In this document: piece after piece, positions 9,681-21,184 of the stretch
Position numbering within the stretch: the first letter of the stretch is position 1
Layout: each line of letters opens with the position of its first letter
NCBI GenBank assembly: GCA_963971535.1
Contig: OZ020588.1
Location: forward strand, 128,005,318-128,069,317
Source of the DNA: Notolepis coatsorum
Lineage: Eukaryota > Chordata > Actinopteri > Aulopiformes > Paralepididae
Length of the DNA stretch: 64,000 nucleotides
Reading direction: 5' to 3'
Position numbers and translations under genes: made by a program
The notes under the pieces: generated by a model
Database searches by the model: none
Told to the model about the DNA's origin: nothing
What the model saw: the letters and a program-made list of their open reading frames with translations, nothing else

Positions 9681-9995
9681 TATTCCATTCATGTGTCTGA
9701 GAACCAACAAGCCAATGATTTCTATACTTGTCCCAGTCACATTACAAAAGAGCCCCCTCCCTTCCAAACCTCCCCCCCCCCCCCTTATGTTCACCTGGTA
9801 CCTAACCGCTCCCCCAACTGGGGAGCGGGATCTTTTTACCTGACTAACGGAGCTGGTCTGTTAAGGTGAGATCTCCAGCCATATTCTCTATTGTTGTAAT
9901 GATTTGATTGATCTGGTTAATAAACCTCATTAACTGGATCCACTGAGTAGGCAAGTCATTTGACTCTATTCCTATCTAAGTGTTATTATCCTACA

Positions 9996-10487
9996 CCCTC
10001 CTCTCAGACCTTTTTTCATCAGTGATTCACTGTACATATTAAATAGTACAGGGGACAAGATGCATCCTTGTCTTCCTTAAGTCTCTTGATTTCTCCTTTC
10101 CTATTCTAACATTAGCCTTCTGCCTCCAGTATAAGTTGGCAATTATTCTTCGGTCAGAAACTGGTATTTTTAATTCTTCCATTGTTCTCATCAATGTTGT
10201 ATGTTCAACTCTGTCGAAGGCCTTCGTGAAATTGATGAAGCAAATATACAGCTTCTTCTGTTGGTCTATCGATTTTTCACCAATGATTCTGAGTTGGCAG
10301 ATTGCATCTCTTGTTCCTTTTCCTTTGCGAAAACCTATTTGGCTATCCGAAAGCTGATGTTCAATTATGGGTTCTATTCTGTTCTTGATGATTTTCAGGA
10401 GTACTTTTGATGCATGAGATATCAAACTGATAGATGACAGAAATGAGTGTTGCCTAATTGCCAGTCTCAAAAGACCCAATTTTTTTA
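9996..10487 (-). pseudogene. RTE-type LINE, N-terminal RT half (5'-truncated)
   Basis: Minus-strand RT motifs: ISLISHASKVLLKII, a SQIGFRKGKGTRDAI stretch, FTKAFDRVEH (motif A) and, after a frameshift near 10080, QGCILSP (motif B). The sequence begins near 10487 with the codons PKKLG, so endonuclease and N-terminal parts are missing. The downstream half resumes at 6571 after the retroviral insert. This copy is not functional. Confidence 0.8.
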
Positions 10488-11200
10488 ATATATCTATGTA
10501 TATGTAAAACAATAAATAACACAGTTAGCTTGTATTCTTGCCGTGAGATATCAGTTAAATGATAACACTGTAAACAAATAATTCACTGTTGTCACTCAAA
10601 TTATTGAAATACTACTAAACTGGATTATAATAACTTTCTCTGACGATTATCATATAAAGCTTTTACAAATCCACTCTTTGTGAGCTAATCCATTTCATAC
10701 ATGGTTCCAAGCCAGGCCCCAAGGTGTGGCAGGCTATAGTTGAGTTGAAAAAATTATGTGTAGTATTATGTCCTAGGTGTAACTGAGGAGGGAAAGTCAG
10801 TAAACTTGACACATTGTAAAGTATGCTCATGGTGTTCTGAACAAAAGGAACACCATGACCCTGGGGAGGCGGTGATTGACACAGAAATTGATGAGATCAC
10901 ACTTACAGTCTTTCAGCAGATTATTCACATATACGATTGTAGTTGCTCATTGGCCTTCTTAGACACTCAACAACTTTTATAGGAATTGGACAAATAATTA
11001 TGGAGAAAAGGACAAAACATTCCACCTCCCTTTCTGTGTTCTGAAGACCATCCAACTCAAATATGTAATGTTGTGTCCATAATCAAGGTTATTATAGTTA
11101 AAGCTGCTGTTGAGGGCAGGTGATCAGTGATCATGGTGAAATGCACACAAACACCTTTCTAACTGAAACTTTTACAGTACTATGGTACTATGGAACTCAA
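10488..11200. other. No recognisable feature
   Basis: AT-rich sequence without a convincing ORF, repeat family or RNA gene. It is one of the few stretches in the first 40 kb that I cannot tie to a mobile element. Confidence 0.5.
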
Positions 11201-11385
11201 CTAGGGATGGGTACCTTCACATTTGAACCGATACCGGTACCTGTGAATCGATACCGGTACCCAACGTTACCTTTTTTCTGTACTTTACTCTACCTATCTA
11301 CCTATCTACCTACCTCAGTTGTAAAAAAAAATCCAAACTTAATATTTAATAAATAAATTATGTATTATTATTACTTTATTATTAT

Positions 11386-11472
11386 TTACATCTTACTGAT
11401 GTAAAGCACTTTGAACTGCAATCCCCTGTATGAAAGGTGCTATACAAATAAAGTTATTATTATTATTATTTA
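11386..11472 (+). mobile_element. Rex1/CR1-like LINE 3' tail
   Basis: The sequence GTAAAGCACTTTGAACTGC, then TGCTATACAAATAAAG and a (TTA)n run, is the common end of Rex1-type LINEs in fish. Only the last 85 bases are present. Confidence 0.6.
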
Positions 11473-11497
11473 TTTAGAACAACATATATATATATAT

Positions 11498-12141
11498 TAA
11501 GGCTGTCAAAGTTAACGCGGTATTAACGCGTTATCGCCCGATTCTATTAACGCCACTATTTATTTTAACTCACGATTAACTTTTAAGATTTTTATTTTAT
11601 TTTTTTACTAGACTTCACTCAGGTGTATTGTTGATGCTCTCATTGATACTATGTTTGTTTCTGAAGTGTGTGTGTGAGATATATAGAGAGAGAGGGGGGT
11701 GAGAGAGATGAGGAAGGGGCAAGAGAGAAAGAGAGCTGGGAGAGTGTGTGTGTGAGAGAGAGAGGGGGGGGGTGATTACTCAGCCCTTGTGTGGGTGAAT
11801 GTAACAAGTTCCTAATGTTTTCTTTCCCCTATTATTTCATGCACACTTTATTCATTGTTTTAAATTATTATTTTCTTTTAAGTTATTTTGTGCATCACTC
11901 TGTTTTGAATTTGATGCAAATTTGCAATGCATGAGGGTCATCCTTTTGTGTTAAATGGCTGCATAAAGCAAGCATTTGTTGACTCGCATGTTGATAAGAG
12001 TATTAAAACTTGGAACTTGAAAAGGATCCGTTTAAGGTAGGGGGGGGGGGGGGATGCGATTAATTTGTGATTAATCGCAAGTTAATTATGGACAATCATG
12101 CGATTAATCGAGTTAAATATTTTAATCGATTGACAGCACTA
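11498..12141. mobile_element. hAT-like MITE with TAACGCG/ATTAATCG interior
   Basis: The ends TAAGGCTGTCAA and TTGACAGCACTA form an imperfect inverted repeat. Subterminal GTTAACGCG and ATGCGATTAATCG motifs are characteristic of an abundant fish element. It sits between two TA repeats, so an ATATATAT duplication is possible but not informative. A GA-rich segment (11680-11765) and a G run (12041-12054) lie inside. No ORF. Confidence 0.65.
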
Positions 12142-12641
12142 ATATATATATATATATATATACAGTCAATCACACACATATCAAATAATTCTTTTCATAT
12201 GTATTATCTGCGAGACAGTGCCAACATGCAACAAGTCCAAATTCTCCGCTATCTCAACTGCAAGCAGGAGCAGCGTCTCTGCCTGCATGGACTGCTCCTG
12301 GCACTGTCTGTGTGTGTCTGTCAACTGAACTCTGCTTTGGTCCAATCACATTCCCCCACCCACAGTCTGTGAATCAGAGGCAGAGTATGGCGGGTCTTCA
12401 CAACATGTTTGGTTGTCTCTCAGCGACCTATTCCCCGTACCTGGTTCAACTAAGTCGATCAAAAGTCCCATTATCCAGATTCAACTAACCCGATGTTTGA
12501 ATCCAGGACTTCCCTGTTCCTCGAATGCTGATTCAGTCTCGTTCATTCGAACCAGACTTGATACTCAGGATAAGTGCGCGCGGCCGCTTCAGTTGAAAAG
12601 ACAGCAGGTGTCGATCGCAGAAATCCTGATTTTCTAACGGC

Positions 12642-12715
12642 ATTGATTGATTGATTGATTTAAAACTTTATTAACAAGATTGCAGAATGGGTACAATACA
12701 GTACGGCTCAATAGC
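12642..12715 (-). mobile_element. LINE 3' tail with (ATCA)n end, minus strand
   Basis: A GATTGATTGATTGATT run followed by TTTATTAACAAGATTGCAG and GTACAATACAGTACGGCTCA. The same sequence in the opposite orientation ends the repeat at 13985-14094, and a related stretch lies in the hAT element at 45430-45830. Confidence 0.6.
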
Positions 12716-13984
12716 CTCGCCGACAAGTTAAATGCATAATCTATAGGCACATTTTAAATCCCTCATTACCCCAATCAATCAGATTATATTTATTTAAATG
12801 TAACTGCTGGCAATAGGCTTAATGGAATGAATAATCGAATGAGATCTTGCTAGCGAAAATAATTATTTCAACCCTTTCAGAATAAGTATACAAAAACAAG
12901 CCCAAAGATAAAGAATATATCTAATTGATACGAATTAATAGATACTTATGAGGATATCTGTACTGTATGCGCTTAGGTATAATATAATAAATACATCATT
13001 CCTAAAGTTTTCAGGCCGCGACCCCCGAAATAACGGTGTCAGAGAGCCGCGACCCCCACTATTATATAGAGGTGGTTGAAACATGCAAACGTTCACACGC
13101 ACACAAATGCATTGAAGGCTTTTAACACGCACAATAACTACACAAAATAACACAATAATCAAACAACCATAAAATGAATACATATAGCGTGTTTCATTTA
13201 GAAGGCTATAATGTTCAACTCACCTAATGAGATGGATGCGCATAGTATGGGTTTAATTTTGGAGACAGCGCCTCGGAGATCATCTTCCACATTCATTCAG
13301 ACGTGATCTGTACTTATTTTTTATATAAGTCAGTGCAGATAATGTTTTTTTCGAATAGGTAGGTATAGCCGTGCGTATTCCCCCTCAATTGATATCTAGT
13401 CGGCATCGGAGGTGGGCAGCGATCTGGGACGCATTCTCCATCAGAAACAAGCGCACCTCATCCCGCAGCTCAAACAGGTGTCGTGCAGTATAGGAAATCC
13501 ATAGGCTGAATATGATTTATTATCAGTATTTTAGGTCTATTATTTTACATTTAAAAAGCATTTATTTTACCAGTTTAATGTATTTTAATTGTTTTTAATT
13601 ATAGGCCTATTTCACACATTCTATGAAATCAATACATTCTGGAAATCATCAATATTATTCAGAATGGTATAATGGGATCAAAGAGCACCTACGGAAGGCT
13701 GCAATTCGAAACTGGCCCCCGTAAATGTCCAAACACCCCCTCCCACCCACCCACCCCCTCCCAATGTACAGTTTCCTCCCCCTCGTATATATATTTTCTG
13801 TTAGGATCTCTGTTTAACAGTACTGTATATTTGCATATCTTGTATGTCACAAATGTAACAGTACTGTATATCTGTATGTCATGTATGTCATAAATGTCAT
13901 GATATATCTGTATATCTGTATGTCATGTATGTCATAAATGTCATTATGAATTGAAAATGGGGGACCCTGATGTAAACAAGACGA
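12716..13984. other. Unassigned AT-rich stretch
   Basis: It holds two GCCGCGACCCCC motifs (about 13015 and 13047) and a tandemly repeated CTGTATGTCATGTATGTCAT segment at 13863-13945. Open frames are short and low-complexity. No gene is supported. Confidence 0.4.
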
Positions 13985-14094
13985 AAGTCTTTCTCTGGGT
14001 CTGCATCCCCTTAACAATTGTGTGTATTGAGCCGTACTGTATTGTACCCCATTCTGCAATCTGTAAATTTCCAATCAATCAATCAATCAATCTC
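13985..14094 (+). mobile_element. LINE 3' tail with (AATC)n end, plus strand
   Basis: CCCCTTAACAATTGTGTGTA, a TATTGTACCCCATTCTGCAA stretch and then CAATCAATCAATCAATC. This is the mirror of 12642-12715. The source LINE is not identifiable from the tail alone. Confidence 0.6.
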
Positions 14095-14473
14095 TGAGGA
14101 AGGGAGCTGCCATTTTGTTCTGAGGGAGTGGCCAGCTTATATCCAGCTAACTCAACTAAACCTGCTCTGGAGCAGGTTCAAACTTTTCGATCTGTTGCCA
14201 TAGCGACTTAGAAAATCCGATGTCGGGGAACGGAAATGTCTGGCTTAAGTCAAGCTATACTGAAAATGATCCAGCTAACTCAGTTAGCCAGGTACGGGGA
14301 ATAGGGCCCGGGGTAGTGGCAGTGCAGAGCCATGTTATAATAAATCTTTTTAGAAGGCTCTGGGGCAGTGTAGCGCATAATTATGTTTATTATATCTATG
14401 GCGTATGTTAGCGGGCCTCTGTCATCTTACTACACTTAGTAAGTAACTTACTCTCATGCTCGCTCGCTCGCTC

Positions 14474-14615
<142 letters not shown>

Positions 14616-14832
14616 ACACACAAAGTGCCAATGCTTGGTTTGCACAAGTTGAACCGCTTAATGTGGGCTTTCGTTTTGCGGTAAACAAAACGTTGACGTC
14701 ATCTGAATTTTTTGTTGTTGTATACATTAGGGAAAATTGGCACCGTTGTATCTCACGTGAATCGATACTCGGTAGTACCAACGTGTTTCGGTAGGTACCT
14801 TTAAAAGTACCGAATTCGGTACCCATCCCTAG

Positions 14833-15051
14833 GCGACAGTGGCTCAGGAGGTAGAGCGGTTGTCTGGTAATGGGAAGGTTCCCGGTTCAATTCCCGCTCC
14901 TCCCAAAGTCTCCTTGAGCAAGACACTTAAACCCTAATTGCTCCCGATGAGCAGGTTGGCACTTTGCATGATTGCCTCTGTCCTTGGTGTGTGAGTGAAT
15001 GGGTGAATGTGAGGAGTTGAGCTTATAGGACTAGATAGTACAATCCCTTAG
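14833..15051 (+). mobile_element. tRNA-derived SINE
   Basis: The head contains RNA polymerase III promoter-like boxes: GTGGCTCAGGAGGTAGAGCG (box A region) and GGTTCAATTCCC (box B), followed by the common fish SINE body with GAGCAAGACACTTAAACCC and GTGAATGGGTGAATGTGAGG. It is degenerate relative to a tRNA and is not a tRNA gene. Confidence 0.75.
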
Positions 15052-15066
15052 ATAATGAGCACTTGG

Positions 15067-15272
15067 GGCCCCCGAGTGGCGCACCGTGTAAAGCTGCCGT
15101 AGTGCAACACGGCCGTCCTGGGTTTGACTCCCGGACCCAGCGACCCTTGCAGAATGTCTCTCCCCATCTCTCCTCCCATTCTTCCTCTCTCTCTCTCTCT
15201 CTCTACCGGACTGCCAGGTAGCAAAACCAATAAAAAATCTACAAAAACATATTTTTATAAAAGAATTTAAAA
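15067..15272 (+). mobile_element. Second tRNA-derived SINE with 15-base target duplication
   Basis: The head GAGTGGCGCACCGTGTAAAG (box A-like) and GGGTTTGACTCCC (box B-like) are followed by a (CT)n tract and an A-rich tail. It is flanked by ATAATGAGCACTTGG (15052-15066) and ATAATCAGCACTTGG (15274-15288), a 15-base duplication with one mismatch, as expected for LINE-driven retroposition. Confidence 0.75.
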
Positions 15273-15288
15273 GATAATCAGCACTTGG

Positions 15289-16207
15289 TATTGAATGGAG
15301 TAAGGGTAAAAGCTTCACTGGGGTCATCAGTTGGGCACCCTCCTTCATTGATGTTTTGTTGACAGGCCCACGACACCTCCGAAGGGCTCAACGGCAACAC
15401 CTGGCATCCCAGGTGTGCCCCCCTCTGCTTTTACCCCTCAATGGTAATTCTGCAGCCCAGTTGGTGTCCTTTCTCTTGATCCATAGCCAGCTGCTGCTTC
15501 GTTCGGCAGTCTCTGACAGTGATTTGATGGCTTGTCGGAACGCCTGTCCTCGCACTCCCATCCCAAGATGTTTTGTTGTGGACGTGGCAACAAATCCTCT
15601 ACACCCGACCTCAACCGGAAGCACCTGGGCACGCCAGCCGTGTTGTTCTGCCTCGGCTGCTATGTCGGAGTACTTCAGTCGTTTATGTTCATATGCTTCA
15701 CCAACTGCAGCCTCCCATGGTACAGTTAGTTCTACATTGAATAACGACTTCTGGGAGGTTGATCACAAGACCAAGTCCGGCCTGAGGTTAGTTGTAATGA
15801 TCTCAGGCGGACAGATGAGTTTCTGGTCTAAGTCAACCTGCATTCTCCAGTCTCGGGCAGTGTCTAGGAGGGTTGCTTCTACTCTTGCAGATGGCTTTGC
15901 TGGGAGCTGTCCTGCTCTTACAAAGGGGTTGGTGTTTGAGTATCTAGGCATTGGGGGAGGGAGGGCATTGTTTGTAGTTCTCCTTCCTTCCAGTTGTCTT
16001 AGAACCTGGTTGTGTCTCCAGGTGTAGCGCCCTTGGGACAAACTGGTTTTGCAGCCGGTGAGGATGTGCCTCAGTGTTGCGGGGGTTTGACAAAGCGCAC
16101 AAGAAGGATCTTCTCCAAACCACTGGTTTAGGTTCTTGGGCATGGGAAGAACATAGGTGGCTCTGATGATGAAGCTGATTTGGCTTCCTTCCATCTCTCA
16201 AAGACTC
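15289..16207 (-). pseudogene. RLE-type LINE (R2/R4/NeSL-like group), C-terminal region
   Basis: Minus strand. From about 16194 downward one reads ISFIIRATYVLPMPKN, then CALCQTPATLRHILTGC, a C-X2-C-X7-H-X4-C zinc motif as in R2-group LINEs (near 16098). Next come a LSQGRYTWRHNQVL segment, RPDLVLW and ELTVPWE, which fit a PD-(D/E)XK restriction-like endonuclease, and finally VEVGCRGFVATST and a SSWLWIKRKD end near 15480. There is a frame change near 15700. The 5' continuation is at 26010-26441, beyond a 9.8-kb L2 insertion. The subgroup is uncertain; the zinc motif and PD...E arrangement are what I rely on. Confidence 0.65.
16203..16207 (+). other. Target-site duplication of the L2 insertion, left copy
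   Basis: GACTC here and at 26010-26014 bracket the L2 element. Without the insert and one copy, the RLE LINE codons on the two sides abut. The right copy overlaps the TTGAC-type simple tail of L2, so the exact duplication length is ambiguous. Confidence 0.65.
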
Positions 16208-16254
16208 ATTTTGGCGGGACCCCGGTCAGTCGCCTCTGGTTTAGCTCCGCGACG

Positions 16255-17844
16255 ATGTACACACTTTTAGCTATTATGTTTGTTTTTTCTACTTTTTTTA
16301 TTAAAGCATCACTGGCGGGTACGTCATACGACCGCCAGACACTTATGGACCTAAACCCCGGGCTCAAAGAGGAGTTTGGAGACACTTTATGCCTAGAATG
16401 GCCAACAGAGATCAGACGGGAGAACGGCAACAAAGAAAAAGACAAAGGAAACGGCAAGAAGAGGCACAGAGGGAGACGAGGAGGTATCAGGCTGAGATTA
16501 AAAAGAGCTGCTTACCGCCCAGCAATTCCATCCATCTTTCTGGCGAATGCACGTTCGTTGGAGGGAAGGATGGATGACTTGAGGGCGAGGGTCCGTTTCC
16601 AACGGGAGATGAGAGACATCAACATCATGTGTTTCACGGAAACATGGCTCAAGCAAGCGACTCCGGACAACAGCGTCTCTCCCTCGGACGCCTTCACTGT
16701 ACTACGTGCGGACCACACGGCAGCCTCTGGAAAGAGCGTCGGCGGTGGGGTCTGCCTCCTCACGAACAATGTCTGGGTTAATCCCAAAGAGGTACATGTT
16801 CTCTCGAGCTCATGCTCCCCAGACATGGAACATCTTTCAATCCTGTGCCGCCCGTTCCACCTCCCCCGGGAGTTTACCGCGGTCATCATGACCGCCGTAT
16901 ATATCCCTCCACAGGCGAATACTGGCAAAGCGCTGGTGGAACTACATGACCACCTCAATAAACACCAGATCAAACACCCAGACGCAGCGACGATCGTGGC
17001 TGGTGATTTCAACCAGGCGAATCTGAAGAAAGTGATGCCGTACTTTTTTCAGCACATCGCCTGCTCCACGAGAGGGAGGAACACACTCGACCACTGTTAT
17101 ACCCCGCTCAGAGCCGGCTACAAGGCGGTAGCGGCTCCGCCATTGACAGGGTCTACAAGCTCGAGCGATCACGACTCCATCTTGTTATTCCCTGCCTACA
17201 AACAAAGATCACGTGACGCCGTCGTGTCACGTGAGACAAAAAAATTGACTGACGAATCAGAGGCCACGCTCCAGGACGTGCTCGCAGACACGGATTGGAA
17301 TATGTTCCAAGGAAGCGCCAGTGACGTCAGCGAGCTCACAGACACCGTGGTGAGCTATATAACAACAATAGCTGATAGTATTGTCCCCACGAAAAAGGTG
17401 CGGGTTTTCCCAAACCAGAAACCGTGGGTGGACAGTACTATTAGAGCAGCTCTGAACTCTCGCACCACTGCTTACAACCTGGGCAGAGAGTCAGGAAACA
17501 TGGAGGAGTATAAGGCTTCAGTCTATACTCTGCGCAAGGCTGTTAAACTTGCTAAGAGGACATATGCTGATAAACTGGAGACACAAATGGCACAAAACGA
17601 CACAAGAGGCTTATGGCGGGGACTGAAGACAATAACTGACTACAAAGTCAGCGCCCCCTCAATGGGGAGCGACAACGCCTCTCTCGCGGACAAACTCAAC
17701 TCTTTCTACGCTCGGTTTGGTGTAGACAGTGGCGCTGCTAGCTCTCCGGCTAGTGACGTCACTGGCGCGCCGGCTGTTGTGGAGGGGGGGGGGGGCAACC
17801 GCGGGGGGGCGGGGGCGCTCTCTCGTTGTCGGAACACAGTGTGA
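16255..17844 (+). pseudogene. L2 ORF: AP-type endonuclease domain
   Basis: I start at the ATG at 16255; upstream codons belong to the interrupted LINE. Motifs of the apurinic-like endonuclease appear in order: LANARSLEGR (Asn, near nt 16546), CFTETWL (Glu, near 16630), VYIPPQ, VAGDFNQ (Asp/Asn, near 17002), LDHCYT (Asp) and SSDHDS (final Asp-His, near 17164). A lysine-rich linker to RT follows. The frame ends at 17844 after G homopolymers (17785-17815) that shift it; RT codons resume in another frame with AAGPDGITGRILK at about 17879. The hydrophobic N-terminus (LLAIMFVFSTFF) is unusual but I cannot say it matters. Confidence 0.85.
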
Positions 17845-18494
17845 GAAGAGCATTTATGCAGGTGAACACCAGGAAAGCGGCAGGCCCAGATGGTATAACA
17901 GGACGCATACTTAAGTCCTGTGCCAACCAGCTAGCCCCGGTGTTCACCGCCATATTTAATCAATCCCTGGCGTAGTCAGTGGTCCCTGCCTGCTTCAAGA
18001 TGTCTACCACCATCATCCCTGTACCGAAGAAACCCTCCCCAACATGTCTCAATGACTACAGACCGGTGGCACTCACCTCTGTGGTCATGAAATGTTTCGA
18101 GAGGCTGGTCAAGGACCACATTTGTGCCTCCCTCCCCAGTGATATGGACCCTATGCAATTTGCATAAAGGACAAACAGGTCCACTGATGACGCGGTCTCC
18201 CAGGTACTGCACAGCACCCTCTCTCACCTTGACCGTCAGAAGGGGGGCTATGTGAGACTGTTGTTCATTGACTACAGCTCAGCGTTCAACACCATAGTCC
18301 CCACCAGACTGGTGGACAAGTTGATCGAGCTGGGTCTGAGCTCCGCCCTGAGTGCCTGGGTACTGGACTTTCTGAGTGAAAGACCCCAGGTGGTCAGGGT
18401 GGGGGGTCAGACCTCCAACACCATCACCCTGAGCATCGGGACCCCCCAGGGCTGTGTTCTGAGCCCCCTGCTGTACTCACTCTACACACACAAG
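17845..18494 (+). pseudogene. L2 reverse transcriptase, N-terminal part
   Basis: RT motifs: [43 protein letters not shown] (motif A, near 18276) and [18 protein letters not shown] (motif B, ending near 18490). Stop codons interrupt near 17974 and 18167. The next expected motif, FADD, is found only at about 24893, across the Gypsy insertion. Confidence 0.85.
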
Positions 18495-19017
18495 TGGCAC
18501 TGAGGCCACAATATACATATATATATATATACTTACCTGGTAGCTGCACCAACACGAATACAAGGCCTACCAGGTAAATGGTGTGAATAACATGAACACA
18601 CTTAACAAATCAATCCCACACAACAGTGGAGAGTGTTATAATAACGGTTCCACACAAACAACAGTGGACAATGTTAAAATAACCATTCCACACAAACAGT
18701 GGTAAACAATGGCAACCTCCAACAGCCTGGTCACTGGTAACTGACACAGAGGGGCGCCCGGACGAGTGTGCTGTCTGGTATATCTGTCCACCCGTCCCTC
18801 TTGAGGTGATTGTCATCAGCTGTTACCCATTAGGCAATCAGCACTCTTCAGTTTAGGGACGGGCGGCACCTGATAGAGAAAAAGAGACAGCATTAGCCAT
18901 CATTCAAACACACATACATCACATCCAAAACATAACATATTTACATATACTAACCTGATGTTCAGATGGTGTCATAAATACAGTAATAATGGTAATGACC
19001 AACCCACGTACGTCACA
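18495..19017 (-). repeat. 3' LTR of the Gypsy element
   Basis: Runs from TGGCACTGAGGCC to CCACGTACGTCACA on the plus strand. It matches 24339-24863 almost base for base, with a shorter TA run and isolated substitutions. The same LTR family recurs at about 34720-35604. Confidence 0.9.
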
Positions 19018-19030
19018 CCTCCCCCCATAA
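19018..19030 (-). other. Polypurine tract of the Gypsy element
   Basis: On the minus strand, TTATGGGGGGAGG lies immediately upstream of the LTR start TGTGACG, the standard place for plus-strand DNA priming. This fixes the element's orientation as minus. Confidence 0.8.
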
Positions 19031-19082
19031 GAGCGAACCTGCAGGGTTAGCAAAACATTATTACCTATTACCAACATGAAGG

Positions 19083-19680
19083 TTAGTACCACATACCAGG
19101 GAGAACAGAAACAACAACAAAAAATTCTCCCTCCACAAAATCACCCACCAAATGGGTTACATCAGCACCACACAGGCCCCGCTCTGGGCCCACACGGTCG
19201 ACCACCACCTCACCCAAAACACACACAATGCCCCTAGGCACATCACCCAACACCAGACGCATCAGCCGTCGGAACGTGGCCGGTGCATTCCTTATCCCGA
19301 AGGCCATGACGGGGCCCCATCCTGGACAACGGGAACAATTCAGGCACCGTTATTACGTTCACCCTCCTGTAGTACAGAAAACGGAGAGACACATTAGCAT
19401 TGGGAGCCAGAAGGCAAGGAGAGCTCCAGGGACCATGGCTAGGCCCAGCTAGCCCCTTGTCCAGGGTGCACAGAGCCTCCCCTCTCACTACCTCCCTCAT
19501 CGCCACCGGACACTGATATGCGTATTGCTTTAAGGGAGACCGCACTCCCAACACGCACACCGTGCTCCAGGATGGTCGTTCTGGAAAACACAGCAGACAA
19601 CATAACAAATGAACAAATGAAACATGCACAACATGTACAACGACATATGTACAATAGACGCGCAGTGACGTCACCCACAT
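19083..19680 (-). pseudogene. Gypsy reverse transcriptase fragment
   Basis: The minus strand carries KQYAYQCPVAMREVV, then GLAGPSHGPWSSPCLLAP and a YYRRVNVITVPELFPLSRM segment (finger region), followed in another frame by MAFGIRNAPATFRRLM (motif B region). The catalytic YLDD is degraded to a LGEVVV-like string. The connection and RNase H domains are missing: only about 65 bases separate this from the LTR. Several frameshifts. Confidence 0.85.
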
Positions 19681-20843
19681 GCAGCGGGTCCATTAGGCCA
19701 TTAGGGTCTAATTTCTGCCCAGTGAAAACTGTATGTAGTACATACTGGCTACTGTATGCACACTGTTTTCAAAACATGGTGAGATCTAACCATCTCACCA
19801 TCTAACTCACACATAATCATAAGTGCCATAAGACACAACCAAGCTCACCTGGATAAACAAAGAAACACCACCCTAACCATATACCCCACAGTGTAGTGTG
19901 ATGAATCTAAAGTGGCCAACAATATATATTTGGTCCACGCAGGCCGGTAGAGCTCTTTACATTGCTGTCAGTACTGCAACTTGCGATTCAAGTTGCAAAT
20001 GGTTTCTCTCAGCAATGAAACACATCACACCCCAAAACCAACAATGTACCTCCCACATAAGTAGTGCCCGACACTCTTCCCTCCCCTCCACAGGAACCTA
20101 GTAGAATATGACTGGGATAGAATAGAATAGAACAAAACATAATGGATAATGAAAGTACAAAGTAGAATGTTTTGTGCGCCAAAGCAGGGATCACATGACT
20201 GCTGTGCTGTGATCATTGTAAAGGTTATCTATATCCTCATTTACCCCCGGACAGAAGCGAGGGCTCCCCTAGCCAACGAGAATGCACAGTGCCCCCTACC
20301 CTGGGAGACAAAGCAAACACCCCTGCAGGGCTAAACATAATTCTGACTCCTGTTCAGCATCCCTAATAACAGAACAAATGGCACAGCCCCACCCCAACCA
20401 CAACCTGCACCAACACAGTATTTGGCATATGGTAGACTGGTAGTGTTCTCAGTTCAGGAACAGAAAATGTAGCCACACATACAATTCCCCATGGTGTGTA
20501 GAACTCTAGAGAATAACATGTCCGCAAATAGTTTGGACCATTGGAAATATTCCAAACTGTTTTGTGTTGCCTTTTAAGGGTCTACACGTGGATCACTGAA
20601 TGTTGTGAAAAAAACAACAACAAACTTTACTTTGATAGGCCTCTCCACCGATACCAACCCGTCAACAGGAGACAACAAACTGGAAACAGTTCCTGGGAAA
20701 AATAAAGAATCATCTCATTGCGCGTAACAGGACAGCAAACAGGGAAACAAAATCAGCACATTTCCCTGGCACCATCACAGCGCCCATCTCCCTTCAAAAT
20801 GGCGTCACAAAAATAACATTGTCAGGATCCAAAATGGTGTCTG
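19681..20843 (-). other. Degraded interior of the Gypsy element
   Basis: Between the RT and integrase remnants. The rest of the integrase core, its C-terminal domain and the linker to RT should lie here, but I cannot recognise them, so this part is either very decayed or replaced. A short (GAATA)n run lies near 20117. Confidence 0.4.
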
Positions 20844-21071
20844 TCAAATTAGAACCTTGGTAACGGCCGGAACAGTAATTTTCCTCAGAGGTATCGCCTC
20901 CGGGAAACGGGTGGAACCACACATAATTGTCAACATGTATTGATTTTCTGCTCTCGTTTTCAGGCAGATGACAGATACATGTTCAAAAGGTTCCCCCATG
21001 TCCGGAATGGAGCGCAGGGGAGCCGGATGCACCCCCTGATTTGGCGTCCCCACTATTACAAGTTTTAGCAA
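20844..21071 (-). pseudogene. Gypsy integrase fragment
   Basis: Minus strand: VGTPNQGVHPAPLRSIPDMG, then GEPFEHV and a NQYMLTIMCGSTRFPEAIPL stretch, matching the start of the integrase core in Gypsy elements. The first catalytic Asp position is not conserved and the rest of the core, including the later Asp and Glu, is gone. It lies upstream of RT, not downstream. Confidence 0.8.
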
Positions 21072-21184
21072 TACCTAAATGGTCATGTGCCAACATTTAC
21101 ATGTGATGTCCACATATCATTGGCAACACAATTTGACGCTTTGTATTCCAGTCTTCTCCACACCTTAAATCTGCTACACCCGGT

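Larger units (their letters stand above)
6572..9995 (+). mobile_element. Endogenous retrovirus remnant (integrase tail and env only)
   Basis: A 3.4-kb insert with TG...CA ends and a 4-base CCCT duplication, lying inside an RTE LINE. Order: a 5' segment without coding (6572-7003), the integrase C-terminal half (7004-7612), env (7753-8958), an AT-rich repeat array (about 8990-9680), then an LTR-like end with an AATAAA at about 9920 and a TACA terminus at 9995. Gag, protease, reverse transcriptase and RNase H are absent, so a large internal deletion has occurred. A C-rich block (CCCTTCCAAACCTCCCCC) is shared between 6617-6665 and 9749-9790, the only LTR-to-LTR similarity I can see, so LTR length is unresolved. 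Confidence 0.75.

Noticed and set aside
14840-14900. A tRNA gene
   Set aside because: Box A and box B are present but the sequence cannot form a proper cloverleaf by eye and continues into a SINE body.
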